A DNA stretch of 64,000 bases from contig NZ_CP042829.1 in assembly GCF_008838325.1 (NCBI RefSeq), positions 868,001-932,000 on the forward strand, in the 5' to 3' direction. Positions 16,952-26,164 of this stretch are shown here, one piece after another. The notes beneath the pieces were generated by a model. The model ran no database searches. It saw nothing but the letters and a program-made list of their open reading frames with translations, and was not told where the DNA came from. The DNA is from Tepidiforma bonchosmolovskayae. GTDB taxonomy: Bacteria > Chloroflexota > Dehalococcoidia > Tepidiformales > Tepidiformaceae. The position numbers and the translations under genes are program-made. Numbering within the stretch: the first letter of the stretch is position 1; each line of letters starts with the position of its first letter.

Positions 16952-18418
16952 CTACTTCTGGGCCTGGATGCGCTGCTCGCTGATCCAGGCGCCGTGGAAG
17001 CCGTAGGGGACGCGCTGGGGAAGCGGCACGCGGGCGACGGGCGGGGCCTCCATGTCCTGGGCATTGATAACGACGAATTCGGAGCCGCCGGTGTTGTGGT
17101 CGTAGACGTAGGTCACGACGAAGCCGTCGTCCTCGGCGGTCGCGCCGGGGCGCGGGACGAAGACGCCTTCGCCGCCGTAGCGGCCCTTGCCGTGATAGTG
17201 GACCCAGTGGCGGCCGGTGTGGAGGTCGTATTTGATGATGGCGTCGGACTCGGGCATGCCGTTGCCGGCTTCGAAGCGGGCGGTGTAGCCGTAGCGGGCG
17301 GGGTAGGCGATAAGGGAGTCGTTGACGCGGGGGAAGTCGGAGGTCTGGTCGTCGAGGGCTTCCTCCTTGAGGGCGCCGGTGCGGAGGTTAAAGCGCCAGC
17401 GGTAGAGGACCTGATTGCCGTCTTCGCGGACGAGGCGGCGGTCTTCGGGGGTTGGGGCGATGGAGGAGTCGAGGGCGCCGAGGTCGACGTCCTTCATGCG
17501 GCAGGCGTCGAGGACGACTTCGTCGCCCTGTTCGAAGGCGTTGAGGGTGTGGAAGACGTAGCAGGGCGGGGCTTCGAACCAGCGGACCTGGTCGCCGGTG
17601 GCGTGGCGGGGGAGGATGCCGAAGCGGGCGGGGAGGTCTTTGTTGAAGTAGAGAGGCGACTCGCCGCGCATGGCGCGCTGCATATCGAAGACGAGGGGGA
17701 GGTCCATGAAGATGGAGTAGTGCTCGGTGACGGCGAAGTCGTGCATCATGACGCCGCGGGGGAGGTCGATGGGCGTGGTGAGGACGATTTCGCCTTCGGG
17801 GCTGACGACGGAGTACTGGAGGTAGGGGACTTTGGCGCCCTGCCTGGCGAGGTCGAAGCCCATCATGTTGTAGCCGAAGAAGAGCATCTCGCCGGTGCGC
17901 TCGTCGACCTTGGGGTGGGCGGTGAAGGCGTGGAGCAGGCGGCCGTTGTAGTTGTAGGTGCCGAGGGTTTCGAGGCCGGGAAGCTTGATGTGGTGGGGGT
18001 CGCCGGCTTCCCAGAGGGCGAAGAGGCGGCCATCGTGCCAGACGAGGGCGGTGTTGCCGGTGTTGCCGCGGGAGGGGCCGTTGGGGTTATCGAACTCGGG
18101 CTCGCCGAGGCCGCTGCCCCAGAGCGCGCGGCCGGCGGCCTTTTCGCGCTTGTAGGCTTCGGTCTGGACGTAACGGTTGCGGTAGGAGACGCGGCCGTCC
18201 TTGATGCGGACGCCGTGGAGCATGCCGTCGCCACCGAACCAGTGGTAGTTCTTGATGACATCGAACTGGGGGTTGGGGCCGTTGCGGACGAACATGCCTT
18301 CGAGGCCCTCGGGGAGTTCGCCGATCACTGGGAGGTCTTCGGCGGTGACCTCTTCGCGGACGGGCGCGAAGTTGCCTTCGAGGAAGGGGCTGGTGACGCG
18401 TTCTTCGGCCATGACCAT
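16952..18418 (-). CDS. Carotenoid oxygenase (RPE65/CCD family)
   Basis: 488 residues, full length for this seven-bladed propeller family. GMFVRNGPNPQF and WFGGDGMLHGVRI mark the N terminus. Histidines in likely iron-ligand positions occur in HAFTAHPKVD, MMHDFAVTEHY, CYVFHTLNAFEQGD and near the end in YGFHGAWI. Family members use non-haem Fe(II) and O2 to cut carotenoids, apocarotenoids or stilbenes at a double bond. No carotenoid-synthesis gene is in this window, so the substrate is open. Start ATG 18418; ATG 18412 is an alternative. Confidence 0.92.
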   Translation of the reverse strand: MVMAEERVTSPFLEGNFAPVREEVTAEDLPVIGELPEGLEGMFVRNGPNPQFDVIKNYHWFGGDGMLHGVRIKDGRVSYRNRYVQTEAYKREKAAGRALWGSGLGEPEFDNPNGPSRGNTGNTALVWHDGRLFALWEAGDPHHIKLPGLETLGTYNYNGRLLHAFTAHPKVDERTGEMLFFGYNMMGFDLARQGAKVPYLQYSVVSPEGEIVLTTPIDLPRGVMMHDFAVTEHYSIFMDLPLVFDMQRAMRGESPLYFNKDLPARFGILPRHATGDQVRWFEAPPCYVFHTLNAFEQGDEVVLDACRMKDVDLGALDSSIAPTPEDRRLVREDGNQVLYRWRFNLRTGALKEEALDDQTSDFPRVNDSLIAYPARYGYTARFEAGNGMPESDAIIKYDLHTGRHWVHYHGKGRYGGEGVFVPRPGATAEDDGFVVTYVYDHNTGGSEFVVINAQDMEAPPVARVPLPQRVPYGFHGAWISEQRIQAQK

Positions 18419-18578
18419 GGGGTGAGCACCTCGCTGCCGGGCGGAATCCTATTCAAATGTTTGAACAGGTTGGTGGGAGTATACGCGATGGTGTCAAGGG
18501 GGAGGGTGAGGAAGCGGGAAGGGGAGGCGGCCCGTAGAATCGGCGGCAGACTGTACTTCGAAGGGGGAGCTCTGCGGC

Positions 18579-19358
18579 ATGGGACTGGAAGGACGGGTTG
18601 CGCTCGTGACCGGCGGGGGCCGGGGGATTGGGCGGGCGATTTCGCTGGCGCTTGCGGCGGACGGCGCGGCGGTAGCGGTGAACTACCGGCGGGACGAAGA
18701 GGCCGCCCGGGAGACGGTGGCGGAGATCGAGCGGATGGGCGGCCGGGCGAAGATGTACATGGCCTCGGTGGATGATTTCGAGCAGGACCGGGCGATGGTG
18801 GAGCAGGTCATCGCCGATTTCGGGTACATCGACATCCTCGTGAACAACGCGGGGATTGCGAGCCGGGGGCTGAGCGTGGCGGACACGGACCCGGCGGAGC
18901 TGGAGCGGGTGGTGCGAACGCATGCGTTCGGGCCGCACTACCTTTCGAAGCTGGTGCTGCCGAGCATGCGGACGCGGCCGCGGGGCGACATCATCATGAT
19001 TTCGAGCGTGGCGGCGCGGATGCTGAGCGCGAACGGCGGGCCGTACAACATGGGGAAGGCGGCGATGGAGGCGCTGGCGATGACGCTCTACAAGGAGGAG
19101 CGCCGGCACAACATCCGGGTGAACATCGTGGCGCCGGGCCTGACGGAGACGGAGATGGGGAGCCGGCTGGCGCGGGCGACGCAGGGGGTGCAGAGCCTGC
19201 GGGAGATCGACCAGCGGTCGCCGTTCGGGCGGGTGTGCCAGCCGGAGGATGTGGCGAAAGTGGTGCGCTTCCTGGTGAGCGATGACGCGTTCTACCTGAC
19301 CGGGCAGCGGATCGAGGTGGACGGCGGGGGCACGGCGGCGCTGCCGAACCTGTTCTGA
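18579..19358 (+). CDS. Short-chain dehydrogenase/reductase
   Basis: 259 residues, classical SDR. The cofactor loop is TGGGRGIGRAI, NNAG is at about residue 88, the catalytic Ser is in MISSVAA and the catalytic pair is YNMGK; the C terminus has YLTGQRIEVDGGG. The pattern of the FabG-like subgroup with NYRRDEE suggests NADP(H). The gene is preceded by TAGAAT at 18536, about 40 bases upstream, and GAAGGGGG. It is followed after about eleven bases by the aldolase-like gene, so both may act on the same small metabolite. Confidence 0.9.
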   Translation: MGLEGRVALVTGGGRGIGRAISLALAADGAAVAVNYRRDEEAARETVAEIERMGGRAKMYMASVDDFEQDRAMVEQVIADFGYIDILVNNAGIASRGLSVADTDPAELERVVRTHAFGPHYLSKLVLPSMRTRPRGDIIMISSVAARMLSANGGPYNMGKAAMEALAMTLYKEERRHNIRVNIVAPGLTETEMGSRLARATQGVQSLREIDQRSPFGRVCQPEDVAKVVRFLVSDDAFYLTGQRIEVDGGGTAALPNLF

Positions 19359-19369
19359 GGTGCCGCCGG

Positions 19370-19942
19370 ATGACGGGCGTGCCGGAGAAGGTGCTGGCGA
19401 CGATGCAGGAGGTGGGGCGGGACCTCTACCAGCTGGGGCTGGTTTCGAGCCACGGCGGGAACCTGAGCATCCGCGAAGGAGCCGGGATGTGGATCACCGG
19501 GACGGGCACGATGCTGGGGCGGCTGCGGGAGCGACACATCGCGCACGTCCGGCCGGACGGGACGTACGTGGGCCCGCCGCCGTCGAGCGACACGGTGCTG
19601 CATTCGACGATTTACGCGATGACGGGCGCGGGGGCGGTTGCGCATGCCCACCCGCGGCACGCCATCGCGCTGAGCTTCGGGACGGACCGGTTCGTGCCGA
19701 TCGACTTCGAGGGGCAGCACTTTTTGAAGGCGGTGCCGGTGGTGGAGCAGGGGCCGAACCAGGCGGCGCAGATTGCTGCGGCGCTCCAGGAGGCGGTGGC
19801 GGTGCTGCTGCGCGGGCACGGGGCGTACGCCCGCGGCGCGAACCTCTGGGAGACGCTGCACTGGCTGACGGCGCTGGAGGAGAGCGCGCAGGTGGCGATC
19901 CTCGCCGGGCTGGCGGGCCAGCGGCCGGGGCCGGCGGGCTGA
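19370..19942 (+). CDS. Class II aldolase/adducin family protein
   Basis: 190 residues. HAHPRH and LLRGHGAYARG supply the zinc-binding histidines of the family, and SSHGGNLSIR is the N-terminal phosphate-binding motif. Known members are L-fuculose-phosphate aldolase, ribulose-phosphate epimerases and methylthioribulose dehydratase. The specific substrate is not clear. GAGGT precedes the start, and the gene is close behind the SDR gene, so the two are probably one transcript. Confidence 0.85.
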   Translation: MTGVPEKVLATMQEVGRDLYQLGLVSSHGGNLSIREGAGMWITGTGTMLGRLRERHIAHVRPDGTYVGPPPSSDTVLHSTIYAMTGAGAVAHAHPRHAIALSFGTDRFVPIDFEGQHFLKAVPVVEQGPNQAAQIAAALQEAVAVLLRGHGAYARGANLWETLHWLTALEESAQVAILAGLAGQRPGPAG

Positions 19943-19946
19943 GCGG

Positions 19947-20780
19947 CTACTGCCGCCGGACGGCTCCGGGGATGCCGCTGGGGTCGATCCGCATGCCGTA
20001 GAGCTCCTGGTTGTGGCTGTGGGCGAGCTGGTGGAGGTTGAAGACAGCGAGCATCGCCTGCCACTGGCCCTGGGCTTCGAGGGTCTGGTTGACGGCCTCC
20101 TTGGCGAGCTTCAGGGCGAAGGAGGGTTTCTGGGCGATCTTCTCGGCGAGGGCGAGGGTGAAGGATTCGAGCTCTTCGCGCGGGACGACGTGGTTGACCA
20201 TGCCGAGGCGGTAGGCGTCCTGGGCAGTGACCCAGTCGGCGGTGAAGAGCATCTCCTTGGCCTTGCGGGCGCCGAGCTCCCAGGGGTGGGCGAAGTATTC
20301 GACGCCGCAGACGCCCATCTGGACGACGGGGTCGGAGAACATGGCGTCGTCGCTGGCGACAATGAGGTCGCAGACCCAGGCGAGCATGAGGCCGCCGGCG
20401 ATGCACTTGCCCTGGACCTGGGCGATGGTGGGCTTGAGGATGTTGCGCCAGCGGCGGCACATGCCGAGGTAGATCTCCTCTTCGACGGCCATGTAGCCTT
20501 CGGCGCCCTTTTTGTTGAACTCGCGCCAGGTGCCGACGGTGGGATAGCTGGAGAGGGGCGGGCCGCCGCCGCGGAGGTCGTGGCCGGCGGAGAAGTGGGG
20601 GCCGGCGCCGGCGAGGATGATGACCTTGACCGACTCGTCGGCGGCAGCCTCATCGAAGGCGGCGTTCAGGTCGTAGGTGAGCTGGTAGTTCTGGGCGTTG
20701 CGGGCTTCGGGGCGGTTCTGGGTGATGCGGGCAACGCCGGGCGCCGGGATTTCGTAGATGACGGTTTCGAAGGTCGGCAT
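19947..20780 (-). CDS. Enoyl-CoA hydratase/isomerase family protein
   Basis: 277 residues. ITQNRPEARNAQNYQL, the oxyanion motif FSAGHDLRGG, and QGKCIAGGLMLA are visible; the region after it (SDPVVQMGVCGVEYFAHPWELG) is close to the subgroup often annotated as crotonase-like hydratases in Actinobacteria. Cytosolic; probably acts on a CoA thioester. GGAGG with TACACT about 13 nt before the ATG gives a short-leader promoter. It converges with the aldolase gene, four bases apart. Confidence 0.88.
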   Translation of the reverse strand: MPTFETVIYEIPAPGVARITQNRPEARNAQNYQLTYDLNAAFDEAAADESVKVIILAGAGPHFSAGHDLRGGGPPLSSYPTVGTWREFNKKGAEGYMAVEEEIYLGMCRRWRNILKPTIAQVQGKCIAGGLMLAWVCDLIVASDDAMFSDPVVQMGVCGVEYFAHPWELGARKAKEMLFTADWVTAQDAYRLGMVNHVVPREELESFTLALAEKIAQKPSFALKLAKEAVNQTLEAQGQWQAMLAVFNLHQLAHSHNQELYGMRIDPSGIPGAVRRQ

Positions 20781-20843
20781 GAGAAGCCTCCGCAGTGTAG
20801 GGGTCGGGCGCGATTGTAGACCCGCTGCGGGAGGCGCGGGGGC

Positions 20844-21122
20844 CTAGCCGACCGCCGACCAGGCGGCAACCTTTTCGGCGAAGCGCTCGCGGATGGCGGG
20901 GGCGAGGTCGCCGACGAAGGGGGCGAGCTCGGCGAGGCGGGCATCGCAGTAGGCGATGGCGGATTCAACGCTGGTAACGTCGTCGTTTTCGGCGGCTTCG
21001 AGGAAGAGGGCGGAGGCGAGGATGCCGGGGTCGGCGCGGACGGCTTCCCTGGCGGCCTCCGGGGTTTCGAGGGGCCGCTGGTAGATGCGGGAGAGCTGGC
21101 GGAGGAGGGGGTCAGCGAGCAT
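20844..21122 (-). CDS. Small hypothetical protein
   Basis: 92 residues, mostly helical (LADPLLRQLSRIYQRPL, AREAVRADPGILASALFLEAAEN, ESAIAYCDARLAELAPFVGDL). No recognised motif, no signal and no membrane segment. It sits between the zinc ribbon gene and the enoyl-CoA hydratase gene on the same strand and may be co-transcribed with the former (36 bases apart). Confidence 0.5.
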   Translation of the reverse strand: MLADPLLRQLSRIYQRPLETPEAAREAVRADPGILASALFLEAAENDDVTSVESAIAYCDARLAELAPFVGDLAPAIRERFAEKVAAWSAVG

Positions 21123-21158
21123 GGGCCGTGCCTCCCGGCGGCGGCCGCCTGCGCGGCG

Positions 21159-21518
21159 CTACTGGCGTGCGACTTCTTCGCGCGGGGGCTTGAGCTTGCT
21201 GTAGCAGGTGGAGCAGTAGACGGGGCGCTCGCCGCGGGGGACGAAGGGGACTTCCGTCATCTGGCCGCACTCAGCGCAGGATGCGGGGTGCATCTGCCGG
21301 GGGGTTTTGCCGCCGAAGCTGGCGAAGTTGCCGTAGCGGACGTAGCCATCGGCCTGCTCGAGCGAGTTCTGGCTGGAGCGGCGGGCGGTCCGGCAGGAGG
21401 GGCAGCGGGTCGGCTCGTTCATGAGCCCCTTGTTCGCGTAGAACTCCTGCTCACCGGCGGTGAACACAAAGACGGTGCCGCAGTCGCGGCAGCTGATCTG
21501 CTTATCGGCAAACGCCAA
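21159..21518 (-). CDS. Two-zinc-ribbon protein (probable zinc-binding domain family)
   Basis: 119 residues. The N-terminal domain has CRDCGTVFVFTAGEQEFYANKG and CPSCRTARR; the C-terminal domain has CAECGQMTEVPFVPRG and CSTCY. Together they give two four-cysteine zinc knuckles. Proteins of this design are common in Chloroflexota, Dehalococcoidia and some other phyla, with no firm function; binding to nucleic acid or a role in stress is guessed. It lies downstream of and in line with the PPOX gene, with about 70 bases between. Confidence 0.85.
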   Translation of the reverse strand: MAFADKQISCRDCGTVFVFTAGEQEFYANKGLMNEPTRCPSCRTARRSSQNSLEQADGYVRYGNFASFGGKTPRQMHPASCAECGQMTEVPFVPRGERPVYCSTCYSKLKPPREEVARQ

Positions 21519-21590
21519 GCTGAACTCCTGAATTCCGCACCATGCGGGTCTCAGATTCCATGGTAGCAGGTGGCAGGAAGGGATTGGAGG

Positions 21591-22007
21591 TCAGCCGCGG
21601 GCGGTGACGCCGGAGACGCGCTGGGGGTAGACGCGGATGATGACGCGGCCGTCGCGGCGGAGGCGCTCCTCGAAGCCGGCGGGCGGCTCCCACGCCGGGT
21701 CGCGGCGCATGGCGCGGTTAACGAGGACGTGGCCGGGGACGATGCCGTCGCGTTCGATGACGGCGCGGCCTTCGACGGTGACGAAGCGGTGGGGCGGCCC
21801 CTCATCGAGGGCGGTGACGGCGATGCGGGGGTCGCGGGCGAGGGTACGGGCTTTGAGGCGGTCGGCGGTGGTGCTGAAGATGATGGTGTCGCCGCCGACG
21901 GCGTAGAAGACGACGGAGCTGGAGGGCGAGCCGTCGGCGCGGAGGGTGGTTACGACCGCCCAGCGGAGCTGGCGGAGAAGCGCATCCTGTTCGGGTGTTC
22001 CAATCAT
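21591..22007 (-). CDS. PPOX-class F420/FMN-dependent enzyme
   Basis: 138 residues from ATG 22007. LRWAVVTTLRADGSPSSSVVFYAVGGD, STTADRLKARTLARDPRIAV and VTVEGRAVIERD match the split-barrel F420-dependent family found in Actinobacteria and Chloroflexota. It is probably an oxidoreductase or a flavin/F420-binding protein in the cytosol. The upstream hydrolase ends at 22033, so the gene may be second in a two-gene unit. Confidence 0.8.
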   Translation of the reverse strand: MIGTPEQDALLRQLRWAVVTTLRADGSPSSSVVFYAVGGDTIIFSTTADRLKARTLARDPRIAVTALDEGPPHRFVTVEGRAVIERDGIVPGHVLVNRAMRRDPAWEPPAGFEERLRRDGRVIIRVYPQRVSGVTARG

Positions 22008-22032
22008 TGGGGGGAGCCTCCGGGCGAAAGGG

Positions 22033-22827
22033 TCAGGCTGTGCGGCGCAGGAAGTCGAGGACGAGCGCGTTGAACGCGTCGGCGCGTTCGAAATAGACGG
22101 AATGGCCGGCGGCGGGGACGGCGACGTACTCGCCGCGGGGCAGGGCGCGGGCGAACGCTTCGACGGCGGCAGGCGGGACGACGATGTCCTCTTCGCCGGC
22201 GATGCAGAGGACGGGCAGGTCGAGGGCGGCAACGTCGGCGGGGGTGATGGTCCAGAGTTCGCCGAGCTGGCGGCGGAGAGCGTCCTTTTCGAGGGCGACG
22301 GCGAGGGCATCGATGCCGCGGTAGAGCCAGTGGAGTTCGGGCTGTTCGCGGGCCATCCGCTCGCCGGCGGCGGGGTGGATGCCGCGGGCGAAGAGGTCGG
22401 CCTCGAGGCCGGGGGGTTTGGCGGCCCACGCTGCGGCGGTTTCGGGCGACCAGAAGCCGCCGTGGGTGTCGCACATCACCAGCGCGCGGACCCGGCCGGG
22501 GTTGGCGAGGGCGTACGCGAGGCAGGACCAGCCGCCCATCGACTGGGCGACCAGGCGGACGGGCTGCCCGGGGGCGGCGGCATCGATCAGCGCGGCGAGG
22601 TCGTCGGCGAAGGCGCGGGCGCCGGGCTCGGGCGCGTCCTGGGTGGAGGGCGCGAAACCGCGGTGGGCGAAGACCAGGCAGCGGAAGTCGCGGGAGAAGG
22701 CGGGGATTTGCTGCCACCAGGAGAGGTGGTTACCGCCGAGGCCGTGGGCGAAGACGACGAGCGGAGCATCGGCGGGGCCGTGGAGGTCGTAGTAGATGCG
22801 GGCCCCGGGGCGTTCGAGCCATGCCAT
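22033..22827 (-). CDS. Alpha/beta hydrolase
   Basis: 264 residues. HGLGG is the oxyanion loop, the nucleophile elbow is AQSMGGWS, and the catalytic His is in PAAGHSVYFER near the end; the acid is likely in CIAGEEDIVVP. The ATG at 22827 overlaps nothing on this strand and has TAGAAT 7 nt upstream. It is divergent from another hydrolase of the same fold, and the two reading starts are less than 90 bases apart. The substrate is unknown. Confidence 0.88.
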   Translation of the reverse strand: MAWLERPGARIYYDLHGPADAPLVVFAHGLGGNHLSWWQQIPAFSRDFRCLVFAHRGFAPSTQDAPEPGARAFADDLAALIDAAAPGQPVRLVAQSMGGWSCLAYALANPGRVRALVMCDTHGGFWSPETAAAWAAKPPGLEADLFARGIHPAAGERMAREQPELHWLYRGIDALAVALEKDALRRQLGELWTITPADVAALDLPVLCIAGEEDIVVPPAAVEAFARALPRGEYVAVPAAGHSVYFERADAFNALVLDFLRRTA

Positions 22828-22834
22828 GGGGCGG

Positions 22835-22840
22835 ATTCTA
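22835..22840 (-). promoter_or_regulatory. -10 element TAGAAT, leaderless hydrolase
   Basis: On the minus strand CGTAGAAT is followed by 7 nt and ATG 22827. The CG before the hexamer recurs at 29987, 51023 and 18535. Confidence 0.5.
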
Positions 22841-22913
22841 CGCGGGAAGGCGCGTTGGGGCGGTTCGCCCTATGATGCTGCCGAAATTCCCTGCGCCCGA
22901 GGTTGGACCGCGT

Positions 22914-23717
22914 ATGCCGTACGTTCCCACGCGCGACATCATCACCTACTACGAGGAAGCCGGTTCGGGTGAGCCGCTGGTGCTCATCCGGGGCCTCGGG
23001 AGCGACCTGCAGGCGTGGGCGCCGCAGGTGCCGCTGCTGGCGAAGCACTTCCGCGTGATTACGTACGACAACCGCGGCGCGGGGCGCACGGGGGCGCCGG
23101 ACCGGCCGTACAGCATTGCGGGGATGGCGGACGACCTGGCGGCGCTGCTGGACGAGCTGAAGGTGGAGAAGGCGCACGTCCTCGGGTATTCAATGGGCGG
23201 GATGATTGCGCAGGAGTTTGCGCTGCGGCACCCGGGGCGGCTCGAGAAGCTCATCCTGCTGGCGACGACGGCGAAGCCGGACGGCTATGTGCGGGCGGTG
23301 GTCCAGTCGTTCATCACGGTGCGGCGGACGAACATTTCGCGTGAGGGGTTTGTGCGGACGCTGGCGCCGTACCTGTACACGGCGGAGCTGTTCGACGACG
23401 AGGAGCGGTACGAGCGCGCGATTCTCGTGAGCGTGCAGAACCCGTACGCGCAGCAGGACCATGCGTTCATCCGGCAGGCGCAGGCGATCCTGGCGCACGA
23501 TACGAGCGGGCGGCTGGGGAGCATCAAGGCGCCGACGCTGGTGGTGACGAACCGGGACGACATCCTGATTCCGCCGCGGCACGGCGAAGCGCTGGCGAAG
23601 GGGATCCCCGGGGCGCAGCACCGTTCGCTCGACGGGGCGCATGCGGGGGTAACCGAGTACCCGGTGGAGCACTGCACGGCGTTTGCGGAGTTCCTCGGGG
23701 CGGCCGTCACGGCCTGA
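22914..23717 (+). CDS. Alpha/beta hydrolase
   Basis: 267 residues. RGLGSD is the oxyanion loop, YDNRGAGRT is typical, the nucleophile elbow is GYSMGGM, the acid is in TNRDDILIP and the His in SLDGAHAGV. Close to the 3-oxoadipate enol-lactonase-like group, but the reaction is not fixed by that. The start MPYVPTRD was chosen by fold; ATG 22872 or 22875 just after TATGAT would add about 14 residues. Confidence 0.88.
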   Translation: MPYVPTRDIITYYEEAGSGEPLVLIRGLGSDLQAWAPQVPLLAKHFRVITYDNRGAGRTGAPDRPYSIAGMADDLAALLDELKVEKAHVLGYSMGGMIAQEFALRHPGRLEKLILLATTAKPDGYVRAVVQSFITVRRTNISREGFVRTLAPYLYTAELFDDEERYERAILVSVQNPYAQQDHAFIRQAQAILAHDTSGRLGSIKAPTLVVTNRDDILIPPRHGEALAKGIPGAQHRSLDGAHAGVTEYPVEHCTAFAEFLGAAVTA

Positions 23718-23752
23718 GGGGCGGGGCGGTAGCGGGGCGGGGCGGCATCCTG

Positions 23753-23782
23753 TTGCAAGGTTGCCGGGGGTCGTCGTATGTT
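23753..23782 (+). promoter_or_regulatory. Candidate rho promoter (TTGCAA-N18-TATGTT)
   Basis: TTGCAA at 23753-23758 and TATGTT at 23777-23782 are 18 bases apart, the best two-hexamer promoter that I found on the plus strand. It predicts an untranslated leader of about 160 bases before rho, which would leave room for Rho autoregulation. Confidence 0.4.
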
Positions 23783-23946
23783 GGAGGTGCTGGAAGGGAC
23801 GGCGCCACGGAGGGTGGCGTACTCCAGCTCCCCACACGTCCAGGCTTCAGCACGAGCCCATTCGCGGAAGACCAGCGACACGAACCGCAGCGTCAGCCCA
23901 CCCCACACGTCCTCGGGCGCCATCAGACACGCACACGGGAAGACCC

Positions 23947-26028
23947 TTGCAAGAGACCGAAGCCAACAACCTGATCCCTACGACCGATGCACCTGCCAGC
24001 GAAAACGGCCACACCGCGGAGGCGCCGGCGGCTCGCCGGCGGGTGAGCCGCACGCGGAAGGCGGAGCTGCCGCCTCCCGAGGTGCTGGAAAGCGCAGTGG
24101 ACGTGGCCGCCCAGGCCGCGTCCGACGCCCCGCCGTCGCCGAACGGCAGCCAGGCAGCAGAGCACGAGGCGGCTGCGCCGCGGCGGCGGGTGCGGAGCCG
24201 TTCGGCTGCTGCCGGGCAGCCCGCCGACGGTGGCGAGGCTGCGGGGGCGGCAGCACAGCAGGACCCGGTTGAAGCCGCCGGCGCGTCCCCTGCGGCCGCG
24301 GCAGCAGCTCCGGAGGCCGGCGCGGCCGAAGCGGCGGCCCCGGAGCGGCCTGAGCGGCCGGGCGCCATCCGCCGGACCGGCGGGCGCATGGCCGGCGAAC
24401 CGGAGGCGACCCAGGCGGCCGCGCAGGAGCCGGAGGCCGCCGATGCCGAGGGCGAGGCTGCGGCCGAGCCACAGCGGACCCGCATCTTCCGGCGTGAGGG
24501 ACAGAGCGACCGCGAACGGCCGGCAGTGCCGGAGGTCATCGTCCGGCGCGAGCCGACGCCCCCGCCGCAGCCGCAGGGACAATCGCGGGCAGAGCGCGAG
24601 GCTGCACGGCGGGAGCGGCGCTGGCGGGACCGGGAGAACCGGAATGACCGCGGCTGGCGGGACCGGGAGTTCCGCGAGCGGGAGTTCGCCCGGGAGCGGC
24701 TGGAGCGCGAACTGGAGCGCGAGATCGCGCGGGAGGAGCGGGCCCAGGCCGGGGCTCCGCCGCTGAATATCGCTGAGCTGGAGCAGAAGAGCCGCGAGGA
24801 GCTGATCGCCATCGCCCAGGAAATGGGCCTCGAGGATGTGTACGCGCTGCGGAAGAGCGACCTGATCTTCCGGCTGCTGCAGGCGCAGGCGGAGGCCCGG
24901 GGGAACGTGTTCAGCGGCGGCTTCCTGGAAGTGAGCGACGACGGGAACTACGGGTTCCTGCGCGGGCCTTCGATGCTGCCGGGGCCGAACGACATCTATG
25001 TGTCGCAGTCGCAGCTGCGGCGGTTTGCGCTGCGGCCGGGCGACTACGTGACCGGGCAGGTTCGGCACCCGAAGGACAACGAGAAGTTCTACGGGCTGCT
25101 GAAGGTGGAAGCCGTGAACGGGATGGACCCGGAGACGGCGAAGCGGCGGCCGCACTTCGAGAACCTGACGGCGATCTTCCCGTACCAGCAGCTGAAGCTG
25201 GAGACGACGCCGGACAACCTGACGCACCGGATCATCGACCTGATTGCGCCGATCGGGCGCGGGCAGCGCGGGCTGATCGTTTCGCCGCCGAAGGCCGGCA
25301 AGACGATGCTGCTGAAGAACATCGCGAACGGCATCTCCACGAACTACCCGGACGTGCACCTGATGGTGCTGCTCATCGGCGAGCGGCCCGAAGAGGTGAC
25401 GGACATGCAGCGGAGCGTCCGGGGCGAGGTGGTGAGCTCGACGTTCGACGAGCCGGTGGAGGACCACACCCGGGTGGCCGAGATGGCGCTGGAGCGGGCG
25501 AAGCGGCTGGTGGAAGGCGGGAAGGACGTGGTGATCCTGCTGGATTCGATCACGCGGCTGACGCGGGCGTACAACCTTGCGCTGCCGCCGAGCGGCCGGA
25601 CGCTCTCCGGCGGCGTGGACCCGATCGCGCTCTACCCGCCGAAGCGGCTGTTCGGCGCGGCGCGGAAGTGCGAGGAGGGCGGTTCGCTGACGATCCTGGC
25701 GACCTGCCTGGTGGACACCGGCTCGCGGATGGATGAGGTGGTGTTCGAGGAGTTCAAGGGCACAGGCAACATGGAGCTGCGGCTCGACCGGCGGCTGGCG
25801 GAGCGGCGGTACTACCCGGCGATCGACATCCAGGCGTCGGGGACGCGGCGGGAAGAGCTGCTGCTCGACGAGAAAACGCTCAAGGGCGTCTGGCTTGTGC
25901 GGCGGATGACCGCTATGATTTCGCAGAACTCGCCGAACCAGCTCGAGGCGACCGAGAGGCTGCTCGAGCGGCTTGCGAGGACGAACAACAACGAGGAGTT
26001 TCTCGCCAGCCTGAAGTCGGACCTCTAG
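23947..26028 (+). CDS. rho: Transcription termination factor Rho with long N-terminal insert
   Basis: About 693 residues from a TTG start. The first 270 or so are low-complexity Ala/Glu/Arg/Pro followed by Arg/Glu-rich helical repeats. Then come the Rho_N helix bundle ([22 protein letters not shown]), the cold-shock RNA-binding domain ([16 protein letters not shown]) and the RecA-like motor with Walker [11 protein letters not shown] and Walker [12 protein letters not shown], plus the Q/R-loop region. The hexamer terminates transcription of untranslated RNA. TTG 23947 is the only sensible start after the upstream low-quality stretch, but it is uncertain. The insert is like those of Actinobacteria. 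Confidence 0.92.
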   Translation: MQETEANNLIPTTDAPASENGHTAEAPAARRRVSRTRKAELPPPEVLESAVDVAAQAASDAPPSPNGSQAAEHEAAAPRRRVRSRSAAAGQPADGGEAAGAAAQQDPVEAAGASPAAAAAAPEAGAAEAAAPERPERPGAIRRTGGRMAGEPEATQAAAQEPEAADAEGEAAAEPQRTRIFRREGQSDRERPAVPEVIVRREPTPPPQPQGQSRAEREAARRERRWRDRENRNDRGWRDREFREREFARERLERELEREIAREERAQAGAPPLNIAELEQKSREELIAIAQEMGLEDVYALRKSDLIFRLLQAQAEARGNVFSGGFLEVSDDGNYGFLRGPSMLPGPNDIYVSQSQLRRFALRPGDYVTGQVRHPKDNEKFYGLLKVEAVNGMDPETAKRRPHFENLTAIFPYQQLKLETTPDNLTHRIIDLIAPIGRGQRGLIVSPPKAGKTMLLKNIANGISTNYPDVHLMVLLIGERPEEVTDMQRSVRGEVVSSTFDEPVEDHTRVAEMALERAKRLVEGGKDVVILLDSITRLTRAYNLALPPSGRTLSGGVDPIALYPPKRLFGAARKCEEGGSLTILATCLVDTGSRMDEVVFEEFKGTGNMELRLDRRLAERRYYPAIDIQASGTRREELLLDEKTLKGVWLVRRMTAMISQNSPNQLEATERLLERLARTNNNEEFLASLKSDL

Positions 26029-26041
26029 GGGGTTCCCCTAC
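26028..26041 (+). terminator. Short hairpin after rho
   Basis: AGGGG-GTT-CCCCT begins at the rho stop. The stem is five pairs and no T run follows, so it may only slow polymerase. The rest of 26042-26164 holds an AGGAAAGGAGG stretch far from any start and no riboswitch that I can identify. Confidence 0.25.
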
Positions 26042-26164
26042 GGGTCCTGCCCCCCGGCATTCAGAGGCCGCCGGGATAGCCAGGAAAGGAGGAGAGGAGC
26101 AGGCTACGGCTGTGCTCAGCCCGCGTCAGCGGTTCGCTTCCGCGACGCGCCAGCACATTTGCTT

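Noticed and set aside
26029-26164. c-di-AMP or other riboswitch before the LysM/M23 gene
   Set aside because: Such riboswitches often precede wall hydrolases, but the conserved cores are not present in this 136-base region.
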